Origin: Polytrichum commune
Taxonomy: Eukaryota; Streptophyta; Polytrichopsida; Polytrichales; Polytrichaceae
NCBI GenBank assembly: GCA_950295325.1
Contig: OX485806.1
Location: 26,348,001-26,412,000, forward strand
Direction: 5' to 3'
Length of the DNA stretch: 64,000 bases
Part shown: positions 37,179 to 49,122 of the stretch, one piece after another
How the letters are laid out: every line of letters starts with the position of its first letter
How positions within the stretch are numbered: position 1 is the first letter of the stretch
The notes under the pieces: generated by a model
What the model was told of the DNA's origin: nothing
What the model saw: only the letters and a program-made list of their open reading frames with translations
Databases searched by the model: none
Made by a program: the position numbers and the translations under genes

Positions 37179-37908
37179 TGCAATTTTCACATCCTACTGA
37201 GAACTGGGTTAGTCGGGGAAAAAGTAACCATTTAAGACTCATCTACCATATTGCATTGGAAAACAATCCCCACAGTGATTGTCAAGTACTTTTGCTCTTG
37301 TAGCAGGATCCACACTCAGGTACTAAGTTATTGCATCGGAAGCTACCGCCCTTTTGCAAGGAAGCGACAATTTGGACTCAGAAAAATGGCTTCTTCTTAG
37401 TTATTTCTTCCGAATTTCAACTTAGTTATTGTGGCCCTGTGCGGTCAAACCGGTGCGCACTGAAGCAGAGTTGAAGACTTGCAAAGAGGGCTAAGTCGGG
37501 AGGGATTTCAAAGAACGATGGACGGTTGGGTTATGTGAAGGTTGTGTCAAACCTTATGCTAAGTTTATGTGAAGGAGGGTTATGTGAAGATGATGCAATT
37601 CCTAGCTGGAATGGGAGTGGTATCGGTGATGGAGGATCTTGCGGATGATTTGAAGCCTCTGAACTTGTGGTGGTGTTCCTTGTAAGTACTTTAAACGGCA
37701 TCATCATCATCACCATCATCATGTGGTGAACAATACATTTGTGTAAGGTATTGATTAATCGTCCATGTGGAGGGTTGGTTGAGGTGAGTGGACAGATTTG
37801 TGGAAATTTGTTGTTGGGCGTGCATCGAAACTTATTAGCCAATTTGGGTGGAAATGAAATACACAGTGTTTGTTTCCGTGGTTAATGATTTCAAGGGAGC
37901 TCATAGGG

Positions 37909-37930
37909 TGTGTGTGTGTGTGTGTGTGTG
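37909..37930. repeat. GT dinucleotide microsatellite
   Basis: About 11 uninterrupted GT units, followed by a run of TTTTG pentamers near 37950-37978. Confidence 0.9.
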
Positions 37931-37984
37931 AAACCGATTCTCTTGTTTTATGTTTTTTGTTTTGTTTTGTTTTGTTTTTTGATT

Positions 37985-38990
37985 TTGAGTGTGGGTGGTT
38001 AATGTGCAAGAGCTGGGGTTAGGGCATTTCTGTTGAAACTAGAGAGTTTGTTGGCGAAGCTTGAAGAACAATTTGTTTCAAAAAAATGCAACAAGAGAGC
38101 TCCTTCAAACTATACACAAGCAGTGGTGATGAACACTGTTCTTAAGTCATTAGAGCTCAACGAGTTGAAACTGACCCAATTCAGGTCGAAAAGAGTGTTT
38201 GTTTCAGTGGTTAAGGATTTAAAGGAGCTCAAAGACTGGTTCTCAAACTGATTCGAGGTTTTTTTGTCCATAATTTTGATGGTGGGTAGTGAATGTGCAA
38301 GAGCTGGGGTCAGGAAAAGTCTTTTGAGACTAGAGTGATTGTTGTCAAAATCTTGAGAACAGCGTTCATCACCACTGCTTGTGTATTATTTCAAGCAAAT
38401 GCGACAAGAAAACTCTTGAAACAATACACTGTTTTTAAGTCAAGCTCTGTATTGATTTGAAGGTGCAAGCATTTTCTGTGATGAGAATTGTTACCTTGAG
38501 TTACATTTTTCCGCAAGTCATGTGACCATAATATGTACTAAGTGAAGCAGCTACACGTAACTTTAAGAAATCAAATTGTGATGTCATGTATCCATACAAA
38601 TACTGCTGCCACCTCCTAGGGTCACTTAATCATCAGTCTTCACAAAGTTGTTATCAATGTTGGACAATGGGTCGCAGATGTGGATCCAAAGTCTTAATGA
38701 ACACTGCTCACTACTACTTGTGTATTGTTCCAAGCAAATGCAAGAAGGAAAGTCTTGGATGGAACTCTTCATGAATGTTACCTTGAGTTGTTGGGTTTTT
38801 CCACAAAGTTGTGCGAACTTAATTTGTACCGAGTACTGCCTGCTAGGTTAATTTTATCATCAGTTTTTACTATCATAGTTGCTATCAATGTTGGAAAATG
38901 GATTGCTGATGTGGACCCCAGAACTGGACAATGTTACATTATTGGTGAAATTGACAGTTGTTACTTGACAGAGTGACCATTGGGAGTTGG
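37985..38990. repeat. Complex direct and inverted duplications upstream of the LysM kinase
   Basis: GAATGTGCAAGAGCTGGGGT-type sequence occurs at about 38000 and 38293 (direct, step about 295 bp). ACAAGCAGTGGTGATGAACA at about 38116 is mirrored by TGTTCATCACCACTGCTTGT-like sequence at about 38365 and again, diverged, near 38700. TATCAATGTTGGAxAATGG recurs at 38651 and 38883. The region looks like a locally reshuffled repeat and may include the kinase promoter and 5' UTR. Confidence 0.65.
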
Positions 38991-39090
38991 AATATGAAGA
39001 ATTTTCATCAACTGCACCTGGGTCCTGTCTGATGAAGATGATACAAAGGCAGTAAACTACTTATTTGCTGGCAGGAGTGCGTGTCCTAGA

Positions 39091-42000
39091 ATGATGAAGC
39101 GGGGTTATAACGGAGCTCAATACATTACCCTTGCAGCAGCAGCATTTTTAATTTTGGGGTTATTTATTGCTACACACCATGTAGAAGCTACATGTATTCC
39201 ATCAGCTGGGTGTGAGAATGCGCTCGCGTATTATAAAGTGCAGTCGGGAGATTCAATTGACACTCTAAACCTGCGTTTTCAGACAACTTTAAGTACTCTG
39301 CAGAGCTACAATAAGAATCTTGCAACAAACATCACTGCTGGGCAGAAACTTTTAATTCCCTTCCAGTGTATGTCTTGTTCGAATGGCCAACTTCGGCACG
39401 TGTTTCAATACTCGGTAAGCGTGGGTGAACTATCCATCCTTCATTTTTATCTTAACTATTGATGAGTGAATGGAATCTTCATGTCAGTATCAAGCAAGTA
39501 GTCTCTATTTTTAGGGCTTAATTCCAAGTGCGAACCAGTTTGAGTTGAAATTCCTCAAGTGGTCGATAACAGCCAGAGCTCGAAGATTGAGAGCTCGATG
39601 AAATGAACCTTCTCATGCTTGGCAGGGAGCATGCTTGTTCATTCAAGTCCGCTTTACAGTTGAGACTTGAACTTGAGAGCTTGAACTCTTACCAAGCTTA
39701 CAATGCTTAGATGGTGTAGGCCTTGATGGATCCCATGTGGATTGACTACAACAAGCTCTTGGTCATTTTTGACAAGCCCTCGGTCAACATCCTAACCTAC
39801 CACCATGAGGTTGCTTAGGAATGTTGAGAGTTTGAGCTCTCAATTTGAGAGCTCCGAGCCAATGGGCTCTCAAGCATTCTTTGGCTTGCCATAATTGCTG
39901 GTTTGTTTATGGTAGATGGGTCTTAAATGGTTATTTTTTCTGACTAGCCCACTTTTCCTGGAATATGAAACAGGGGATTAGTATGTGAAGGTTAGAAAAT
40001 CCAAGTTGAGGCTGTAGCCACTTTTCTCATTCTTTTTGAGGCTCATATCAATATTTTATTCATTATCAAAGTGCAGACCCTCCCTAATTATGTTGACTAT
40101 TGAGTCTACAATGGTTATCATATTTTGAGGAGGCAGTCCAATCTCTTCTAACCACATGCTTTTTTGATGTCTGTTCTTAGGTCTCAACCTAACCACATAC
40201 CACTCAAATATAGGTGTCCATATTGCTGCTATGTTGGAATTAGGCATGTCTACTCTAGGATCATTTCCCACCTTGGTATCTCACTTTGAGCATGGCCACC
40301 TTACACTTGCTTAAATTATCAAGAGCTTGAAGATTGGATGAAAGCTTGTCAACTCCTCCAAGTACCAAACTCCCAAAAACTGCAAGTTTGGGCTCTTGAC
40401 TTGAGCCTCTCATGTACAATTTGAGCTCCTTAGGTACTAGTAGAATTCCTAGAACTCGTTTAAATGCTTTGACTGAAACTTTCCTATTTTTTTGCAGGTA
40501 GTCACTGGTGACACTATTGCAGATATAGCAGCTACTACATATGAAAGTCTGACTACAGTGGCAGCTATTTCTTCTGCCACCACAGGCTTGGAGAATAGCA
40601 ACACTATTTATCCAAATCAAGTTTTGAGTATTCCTGTCAACTGCTCTTGTGGGGACCCAAGTGTGAGCTTGGACTATGGTCTCTTCACGACGTACGTGGT
40701 GCAAAGTGGGGATCAGCTTGCGAGCCTGGCAACAAATTTCAGTGTTTCTTCGGATTACATCTCAAAGTACAACTCTAATGTCCAAGTTCTACAACCAAAT
40801 CAAATTATCTACATTCCTACAAGAAGTACGACCTTCGAGATTCTCAGTCCTAACCATGTATGCTGTAAACTCTACAGTTTGTTTTGTTTTTGTTTTTGTT
40901 TTTTTTAAATTAATAAAATTTTAATTTCCCCTGGAGTATTAAATAATTTTCTAGCCACACTAAAGGAACGTCTTTGTGATTCACTTGGAAGAGGCCTTCA
41001 ATCAACAAATTTAGTTCACAAAATTTGATCTGTGCCAGCAAGAAATTGTCTAGCATTTGGTTCATGATCAAATGCAATGACAAATTTTTGGTTAGGGTCA
41101 TAAATTAACTTTTCTTTCTTTCTTTCTGATTGGTTGCAGATGAAAGTGGATTATTCCCAGCATATAATGGGTACGTGTACAATTTGGTTCACATTCAAAA
41201 TAATTTTTATGTCCTTTGATTCATATTCAATTTTTTTTTGGATCCACTTATTATCAGCATAGCCTGTTCTTCATCCTCATGTTCATGCACACATTTCTAT
41301 TATTTCCTCTGTCCATAAAATAATTTTCTATGCAATTCTGTTCTTGTGCAGGACTACCAACAGCACTAGCCCAAGTTCAAGTAGTAAGCCATACCAGACA
41401 AAATTTGCCATCCTTGAATGTTTCTCAATAAATTTGTCTACAAAAGAGGATGTAAATTTTGTTGTGCTTCTCCCTACAACCTGATGTTTCCTTCTCCTGT
41501 ATTACATTGTTCTCAGTATTTTGTTACGTGCCATTGCAGAGTCGAGCAACATTGGTGTCATAGTGGGTGCCGTAGTTGGAGGGCTTGTGCTTTGCGGTCT
41601 TGTTCTACTTGGCTTGTTTTACGGTCGCAAATACGTCCGCAAACACACCTCAAAACCAAAGTCAGAGAAAGATCAACATTCAGGTTCCAATTGTAGGCCA
41701 TTATAACATTCCATTTATGTGGCAAGAAACTCAAGTCATAATGGTTTTTCTTTTTCAGATAGTTATTGATGTTGTGTCCAAACTGTCAGTTGTATGGCTG
41801 ATCTCTCCAAAAGGGCATCATTTACCAGATCTCTGAAGGGGTTGTCAAAATGTGCCAGAGTCTAACTTGTGCATTCTGGTTTTCTTAAGGTGCAGTTTTA
41901 CTCCCCACGTCAACATCATCAGGAATATCGAGGCGTGACGAAAGTGGAGGCTCGGTGTCAAATATGTTGGCAGAATTCAAATCAGTTGAATTTTCATATG

Positions 42001-45000
42001 AAGAACTGTCTGCTGCAACTGACAACTTCAGTTTGAGTTATAAGATTGGGCAGGGTGGCTTTGCCTCTGTCTACCTTGGTGTTATTCATGGCCAGGTCCT
42101 CTTTCCTCCCATTCAAATGAAATAATCGGCCATTTGAAAAAAGAGAATCCTTTACTGATAAGTTTCTACTCTGATTTTTTGGCTTCATAACTAGGCTTTG
42201 TAATAGGATGTGTTCCAATATTGATGTGCAGAAGCTGGCCATCAAAAAGATGACATTACAAGCAACTAAGGAGTTTATGGCAGAGCTCAAAGTGTTGACG
42301 AATGTCCATCACACGAATCTGGTGGGTGCATTTTTACTCGGTTTTAGAGCTCCCATCGCTGAAGTTGGGATTTTAGAGCTGAACATTTGTGATATTCTGT
42401 GTGATATATTTTCTTGTAATTGGCTGTGTCCTAATGTATATGTGAAACAGCCTGACAATCAGAGTACCACCTAGTCATCCGAGGGCTGAGATAGATAGAT
42501 GAAATTTTACTATCAAAGAAAATAATGTATAAACTTGTCTTGAACTTGTTCAATATATATTGTCCTTTATGCATCTATTATCATATTAAGCTTGAGTCGA
42601 GATTAAGGTAGACGTGCCTAAATCCAACATGAGCAATCATCTGGACACTTTTATTTGAGTGGTCTGTGGTTAGGTGTGGATCTAAAAATGGACTACGTGC
42701 TCAAAACATGTTAACCATTCTAGATTCACTAGTCAACATAATTTGGGAAACCTATATGACCACTTAATGAGCACAACAATCCAAAAACTATGAGGCAAAT
42801 GGCTACAAGCACGATTTGGATTTGCTAATCATCTCACACTAATTGCGTGTTTCATATCTTACAAGATAAGTTTCCAAATAGCACACATCCACTTTAAGTG
42901 ATACAAAGTTCTTTTCCTGGATGTTCTGCAGGTGCAATTGATTGGCTACTGCACCACCAATAGTCTGTTTCTTGTATATGAGTTTGTGGAGAATGGAACT
43001 CTTGACCAGCATCTTCATTCCCGACACACGGAAGGTTAATGTGTTTTGCAACTTTGGTCTTACTAAGCCTTAATTTTGTGTAAACAAATGTTGAATGCGG
43101 TGAAAAATGTTGTGCACTGTGTAGGAAAACCTTAGTGAGGTCCTTTTTTTCCTCCTCTGCCCATATCTTTGTCTTCTTTGTATATGCAAGGATGAAATGA
43201 AGCATAACCGGGAAACACTCCTAATTGTGGCTGGCTTTGTTTGTATTAGGTAGTCATTTTGTGTATAAACTTTCTATGTTTGCAAAGTGCAGAAACTACA
43301 TTTCTCATTATACTGGCAAGTGTTGTTGGAAAATGCAAAACACTTCAAGTCTGTTAGAAGTGCCAGGTTGACTTGTATGTAGTTCATATCTAGTGGATTG
43401 GTGCACATTGTAAATATTGAACTGTGTAATTCTAATCAGATTATCCACCGCTGACGTGGCAACAACGAGTTCAAATCTCGCTTGATGCAGCTCGTGGGTT
43501 GGAGTACATACACGAGCACACGAAACCAACCTACATCCATCGTGACATAAAATCGGCCAACATCCTCATTGACAACAGCTTCCGTGCGAAGGTTCTATTC
43601 AAGTCTCTGTTTCTATTACAAAGAATTGTAATTGTGTTCCTTTTTTACTTTGTTGAGTTGAGTAGGTACCCTTCTGTTTGGTTCAGATTAGGCAGCAAAC
43701 TAAATTTTGCCAAAATGTGCCCGATGTCATCATGTGATTGGTTGGGACCTTGTAAAAGATGATGTGGAAATTGAATACAGTCAGAGATGTGCCTAATCAA
43801 ACCTAAACATATGGTAAACATCCTTAATGACCCTATGTCTCTTCGCCCTTGAAATTCTATTGAGGCTTCGGAGTATCGCTCTTTTTAGTTCTCTGTTCTT
43901 CTAAGACAATTGACTAAAATCATCAAGGTAAGCGCGTCTTCAACGGTTGACTTTCTCTGTGCACCCACTTCTTGTAGGATATTAATTTTGCAATTGGTGC
44001 GAGATGATCAGCAAATTCAAAACGTGCCTGCAGCCACTTCCCTCATTATATGCAGAGCTCATGTGAACATCCTATTCATTGTCAAAGTAAAGATTCTCTG
44101 TGTTATTATATGATCATTTAGGTCCCCCCAACTGTGTTGACTATTGCGTCTACAATAGTTCACAAATTTTGGACATGTAGTCGAATCTCTTTTCAACACA
44201 TGTCTTTTTGGTGCCTGGTAGATTTACACCCAACCATACACCACTCAAATATAGGTGTCTACTTCAGATCAGACATTGAATTAGGCACCATCTACCTTGC
44301 CTGATGCAAACAGCACAATAGTTGTGTGTTAATATTGACGTTGCAACAGGTCGCAGACTTTGGACTGGCAAAGCTCACAGACAGTGCAACTGGTACCGGG
44401 GTTGTTGGCACGTTTGGCTATATGTCACCTGAGTAAGTCGTACACCAGTTGGAGATGTTATTACAGCTGTCAGATTCTCACAACACACCATTGAGTGTGC
44501 TAAGATAGAACTAAGTTGAGCAAGACCAGTTTTTTAAGGATAGCTTTGAGCAAGATGATAATCCGATTCTGTCTGATAATAATTGGATTGCTTGGCAGGT
44601 ATGCACTTTATGGAGAAGTTTCACCAAAGCTGGACGTATATGCATTTGGAGTAGTGTTGTTTGAGATTATTTCAGGGAGGGTAGCTATTGCAGCTGAAAG
44701 CAGTTCTCTTGAAAACCGTACCCCTCGTGAAGGCAGGACGCTCTGTTCGTTGGTTGGCCCACTGTGCCTTTTAAACTTGTGTTCCTGGTTTTTTCAATTC
44801 TTAGTGCTCTTTGAGGGTGTGGACTTAATTCCATGTGCCAATTGAGTGTAACACCAAATTGACAATCAAATTGACAAATCAAATTAAGTGATTAAGAGCT
44901 TTAGGTGAGAATAATCTGACATCATATGGCATCTTTAATAGACAGTAAAGAGAGGCATGCACAAATCATCGCTTCCAAGTGTATACATAAACACAACCAT

Positions 45001-46003
45001 TTAACAAACTTTCTGTTGTGTATTGCAGTTCGAGCCAATTCTTAAAAATCCAGATGGAAAAGCAGAGCTACATAAATATATCGACCCTGCCCTTAACAAT
45101 GAGTACCCTCTAGATGCTGTCTGGAAGGTAAGGAAAATGCCCAAAAATGCATTGGTTTTTATTAATTGTGCTCCTTTGTATATCATCCTGCAATGTCCAT
45201 GGGTTTCAAGAAGATAGGATCTGCTGGCAATCATCTATTGTAGGTTTTATCATATGCTGTTATAAGATAAATAATTTGGCATTTAAGTCTACAGAGTCAA
45301 TCAGTGTATGTGTATTATTTTCCCTTCGCTATGGCCAAGGCCTTAACCTGGATTTCATGGGAATTCTTGAGGTTAAGCCCGCCTAAGGTTGGAATAGTGC
45401 TTGAATGGGAGACCTTCGTAATAACAACTTCATATTCTGGGAAACCCTTCCCACTATGACCCAACCATGTGGAAACCCAGGTGCTATCAAGGTGAACCGG
45501 ATATTCTCAACCAACCATGTGGGAACCCATGGGCTTGTCCTTGGGGAAGATCGGTGTTGACTGGCTTGTTTGTGCCCTTTCAAGGTGTTCGACCTTTAAA
45601 AGGAGGCAGCAGTCTTCAAGGACCTTCTAATTCTTGTGATGCCCATTTCAGGATTACATATAGAGTTAGATGAACTGGAAGACAAAGCAACACCATAAAT
45701 CACGCCGGTGGCAACATCAGAGTGATCATCTCTTCTCTTGTTGAAGATATTGGTGAACAAAAGGATCATGATGCCTTATGATGTGGATTTTTGATGAAGT
45801 GTTCGATATTGCCACCTCACTCTCTTATTTTGTGTTGTATATAGGTGGCAACTCTGGCAGGACGATGCACTCAAGCAGCCCCAGACTTGAGACCATCCAT
45901 AAGGGTTGCTGTAGTGCAGTTAATGACATTGGCATCCTCCACACAAGAATGGGACGTTGAAAGCTTGAATGAAGATACACCTACTACTGTACAGGTTCAC
46001 TGA
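39091..46003 (+). CDS. CERK1: LysM receptor-like kinase, CERK1/LYK type
   Basis: Thirteen exons: 39091-39414, 40498-40825, 41140-41170, 41352-41383, 41540-41683, 41896-42095, 42232-42321, 42932-43034, 43440-43591, 44350-44432, 44599-44752, 45029-45127 and 45845-46003. They join in frame into 632 residues (CERK1 of Arabidopsis is about 617). A signal peptide covers about residues 12-33. Three LysM repeats lie at about 47-91, 107-155 and 173-215, separated by Cys pairs (Cys93/Cys96 and NCSC at 156-159). The membrane span is about 243-265. The kinase has GQGGFASVY (338-346), AIKK with Lys358, HRDIKSAN (451-458), DFG (471-473) and MSPE, so it is an intact RD kinase. This clade binds chitin oligomers, peptidoglycan or Myc/Nod factors at the plasma membrane. 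CMSC between LysM1 and LysM2 replaces the usual C-x-C. A further 3' exon after the GT at 45995 cannot be excluded. Confidence 0.94.
39930..40250 (-). repeat. Dispersed repeat R1 in LysM kinase intron 1
   Basis: Reverse-orientation copy: CAAATATAGGTGTCC at its right end, CATATTTTGAGG, TATTCATTATCAAAGTG and GAGGCTCATAT in the middle, and TCCAAGTTGAGGCTGTAGCC at its left. Collinear with 56785-57095. Confidence 0.72.
42660..42845 (+). repeat. Dispersed repeat R1, 3' part, in LysM kinase intron 7
   Basis: It carries AACCATTCTAGATTCACTAG, CAACATAATTxGGGxxACC, GCACAAxAATCC and GGCAAATGGCTACAAGCACG, matching 1-175 closely. The central CTTCACTTTGATA block is deleted. Confidence 0.68.
43950..44290 (-). 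repeat. Dispersed repeat R1 in LysM kinase intron 9
   Basis: Reverse copy: CTCATGTGAACATCCTATTC, ATTGTCAAAGTAAAGATTCT, GTTGACTATTGCGTCTACAA, ACATGTCTTTTTGGTGCC and CACTCAAATATAGGTGTCTA in the same order as at 39930-40250 and 56785-57095. Confidence 0.7.
45335..45775 (+). repeat. Dispersed repeat R2, long copy in LysM kinase intron 12
   Basis: This is the longest of three R2 copies (others at 7590-7830 and 4575-4720), all in introns and in sense orientation. Features: GGCCTTAACCTGGATTTCAT, AACCATGTGGxAACCCA twice (about 45464 and 45511), and a tail with GACAAAGCAACACCATAAAT and CGGTGGCAACATCAGAGT. Confidence 0.62.
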
Positions 46004-47365
46004 GTAGGATTCTTAGACACAAAAATAAAATTTCCTCCTTTTCCAGATTATTCTCCCCTTCCACTTCTCAGAAGGGATGCTGCTATCTGGCTGCCACATA
46101 TTAAGGAATTTTCTTTTTTACTTGCATGCAGTCTCCCAATTACACGAAATTTTGAATGGATATACTTAATGCTCAGATACATTCATTACAGGTATAGTAT
46201 AACAACCAATTGCAAATTATGCAGTAAGAAGACGACTGCTTTCACCCCCTTCACTGGTTGCAATTTCTGTGGATTTGTACAGAAGAACTGGCAGCCACTC
46301 TGTTATTTCAAAAGTGTTCCTGTTGGCATAGTAACCTCGTGTGTTTGGATCTAAATCAATTAAGCCTGTGGAGGTGGCAGCAAGTTTTGATACACAAAGG
46401 ATTGCAGAGAATCAAACAGTTTTGTAAGCACAGATCTCACCAGTAACTCATACCTGGTGTTTACTAAACAGGTAACATATAGCATCATGTCTAGTAGGAT
46501 GATCATCCTGTATGAGTTAATCACAGGAGCCTGACACCATAGGCTAGGTTAACATTCTTCAGGGATGTTTTTAATAAGCACACTTAGTTGCAAATGATAG
46601 ACTCAACCACAGGAGTGTAAGTTGTTCAAACTCTCACCACATTGCACAAGTGCCCTTTTGAGTAATCATCTTGACAAGTAGTGAATGTTTTGGATGTTTT
46701 GTGGCGTGTGAGTTTACATAAGTTGTTATCGGAGCCCGACCCTGTGTCAACTATGCTAAATAAAATCTGCAACTAAACACTCTTCATGTATGTTAATAAC
46801 AAGCAAACTTAGCTGCAAAATGATAGGAGACTCAACCAGAGGATTGTAATAGCCTCCCCACACCTGCTGGTGGTGAGGCCAGTTGGTGACTCCCACCGGC
46901 ATGGTCGAACTTTTAAGTGACTTTATAACAATGGCAACAATTGGTCGCATCGGTCCTGCCACTCGCTCGTTCGTTGTTGTGCGAGGTAATTCTGCGCTAT
47001 TAGATAATTTCGAGTGAGATAATTCCGCACTACTAGATAATTTCGAGCGTAGTTTATTCACTACGTTTTCACCTTCACAATGAGTGAGTTTACATAGTGG
47101 TCATGAATTCATATCCCTCTATAACTACACTGGATATGATATTTAGGCAAAGCTTACTATTTGGAAGTACGCAATGCCATATCTATTTATTGTACATCTC
47201 ATATCTTACCAACTAATGTTAAATTGGTAGATTGGAAATTATAAAACTTTGATAGCTCTACTTGGTAAAAATTTCTTTCACTAGTAAAAGGATATAGCAC
47301 TGTGTAAATCCAAATAGTAAGTCACACTAAATATCATATTGTACTAATTGTCCACAGAGATTTTT
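46004..47365. other. LysM kinase 3' flank with local duplications
   Basis: No gene seen. Block 46560-46690 (ACACTTAGTTGCAAATGATA, AACTCTCACCACATTGCACA) is partly repeated at 46795-46860 and at 48229-48300. A 36-bp tandem pair with AGATAATTTCGAG and ATAATTCxGC lies at about 46986-47050. Confidence 0.5.
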
Positions 47366-47860
47366 CTCAGGGAGTGCACTATTCATTAAAACCAAGCATC
47401 ACGTGCGTGCATGCCCCTTATTAAAATACCCCTGTATACATTTTATTTTTGCTAAAATCAAGCAATATACTTTCAAATCTCATTGCTTCAAAATACATTT
47501 CCATACGTACACAAGGGTCCAAAAACAAATACATAAATTGTATATAACATGTGTACAAATGTTTGGAAATGCAAAAATATGGCCCTATTATATGTATAAT
47601 ATCAAATCATGGATTTTTAGTTATAAAGTCGTTACTTAGTGGATGAAAAAACACATGATTCTCGGTCCAGGTCTGACTTGAACGCGTAAACGTGTAAATG
47701 CGTACTTTACATATATTTTTCTATAGCCTCATGTATATCTACTTCTTGCTTAATAGCAATATGTCTCTTGTATGTACATTTTGTACATGCTTGTTTTAAA
47801 TAATACCCCTTTTGTGCACCCACGTGTATAAATACAGTACTTGAACAGTGCACTCCCTGG
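47366..47860. mobile_element. Mutator-like MITE nested in an R3 repeat
   Basis: The tips CAGGGAGTGCACTATTCA (left) and CAGGGAGTGCACTGTTCA (right, reversed) form an inverted pair. A 9-bp sequence GAGATTTTT flanks both sides (47357-47365 and 47861-47869), as for Mutator-like insertion. The duplicated bases are the GAGATTTTT found in the intact R3 copy at about 54240, so the element inserted into an older R3 copy. Confidence 0.75.
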
Positions 47861-48230
47861 GAGATTTTTTGGCATGATTGGTTAAAATTCTATTCTTTCC
47901 AAGTCCGATTGATTACATGTTGCATGAACTTTTGATTTTTGATTTATTAATTTGAGGTATATTCTCTATATTCTTCTAGAACACTTTATAAGTTTTGTGA
48001 GGTCTTGTTCAACCGGGTTATTTCTCAAACTCACCGGTTCATCTTTTTAACTTAAGGTACCAAATTATCATGAAGTCTCGAACTCCAACCGGGTTATTTC
48101 TCAAACTCACTGGTTCATCTTTTTAACTTAAGGTACCAAATTATCATGAAGTCTCAAACTTCAACCGGGTTACTTCTCAAAATCAACCAGTTCATCTGTA
48201 ACTAACTGCCGTGTGGGCGGCCTATAAGTT
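47861..48230 (+). repeat. Dispersed repeat R3 with an internal 76-bp duplication
   Basis: It follows 54240-54450 on the same strand: GAGATTTTTxGGCATxATxGG, CAAGTCCxAxxGxT, GAGGTATATTCTxTA and CTCATCTGTAACTAACTGCC. A unit starting CAACCGGGTTATTTCTCAAA recurs at 48010, 48086 and 48162, an exact 76-bp step. Its left end lies before the nested element at 47366. Confidence 0.75.
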
Positions 48231-48329
48231 GTTCAAACTCTCACCAGATTGATAAGTACATGCACAAGTGCTCTTTCGAGTGATCATCTCAACAATTAAG
48301 GTCTGTGGGTAATATTCGGTTACTTTTCT

Positions 48330-48615
48330 ACCTTACTCGACACCTATATTTGATGAGTGTGTGGTTCGGTGAGGTTCAAAGTACAAACAGCATATAGACA
48401 CATGTATAAAAGAGATTGAATTACTTCTTCGAATTTAATCAACGACTCCACTCTCAACTCTCAACGGTGAACACAATTGAGAGAACCTTATGTATTCGGT
48501 TTAGAAATCACCAGACGTGCACTGCCGATAACCATGACTAAATGAGAGGAGGTTTGATTTCCAACCCAATTTTTGCTGGTGCTTCATCATAGATTTGATA
48601 ATGCAACACAAGTTT
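48330..48615 (+). repeat. R1-related variant copy
   Basis: It pairs with 1441-1760 (same strand), with blocks ACACCTATATTTGATGAGTG, GTTCGGTGAGG and GCTTCATCATAGATTTG. Confidence 0.62.
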
Positions 48616-48959
48616 TGTTGTTTGTATCTGATCAGAAAGAAGCTGGAGAACATGAAAAGCGAATCGAATAACACACACCCACGCACCTTACTATCGTGAC
48701 GGTGAAGAAATCTGCCGAACTCTGATTTCTCTTTTTTCTATCCTGCTCGAAATAGGGCAAATGAGTGGGCCCACTGGAACACCCAATCCAGATTTTCCAA
48801 AAATGAAGAAGATAGGGGAAAAGGCTGAAATATGTGTGAGTGGCTCCGCATCTCCCTCCCAGGTGCCAATTGGATGAGAAACGGATAGAGGGAGAGAGCC
48901 AGTCACCACACGCACTCATCAACACAAAGGAATCACCAACTAATCCTACAGCATCCCCT

Positions 48960-49122
48960 ACCCTGGCTGGAAATAAATTTTATCTTATCAGACTGCCTGA
49001 TCATCGCCTTCGCTCTTGAAGTTCTGAGCGGTCATCCTCACTCACCGCACTGATACTCATACTTCACCATCGCCATAGCCAACCCACTTCTGCTCCGAAG
49101 CACCTAAAGCAGGAGGAGAGAG
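48960..49122 (+). promoter_or_regulatory. Putative psbQ core promoter and 5' leader
   Basis: AAATAAATTTTA at about 48971 could serve as a TATA element. Next to it CTTATC (48984-48989, GATAAG on the other strand) is an I-box core common in light-regulated plant promoters. CCAATTGG lies further upstream at about 48866. The start context AGAGAGATGGC is favourable for translation. Function is inferred from motif type and position only. Confidence 0.4.

Noticed and set aside
37531-37842. 103-codon minus frame with Met-rich segment
   Set aside because: The Met run comes from a CAT/ATC simple repeat; no domain, no homologue recognised.
41418-41836. Alternative 92- and 86-codon frames overlapping the LysM kinase membrane exon
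   Set aside because: They are out-of-frame shadows of exon 5 (41540-41683) and its introns.
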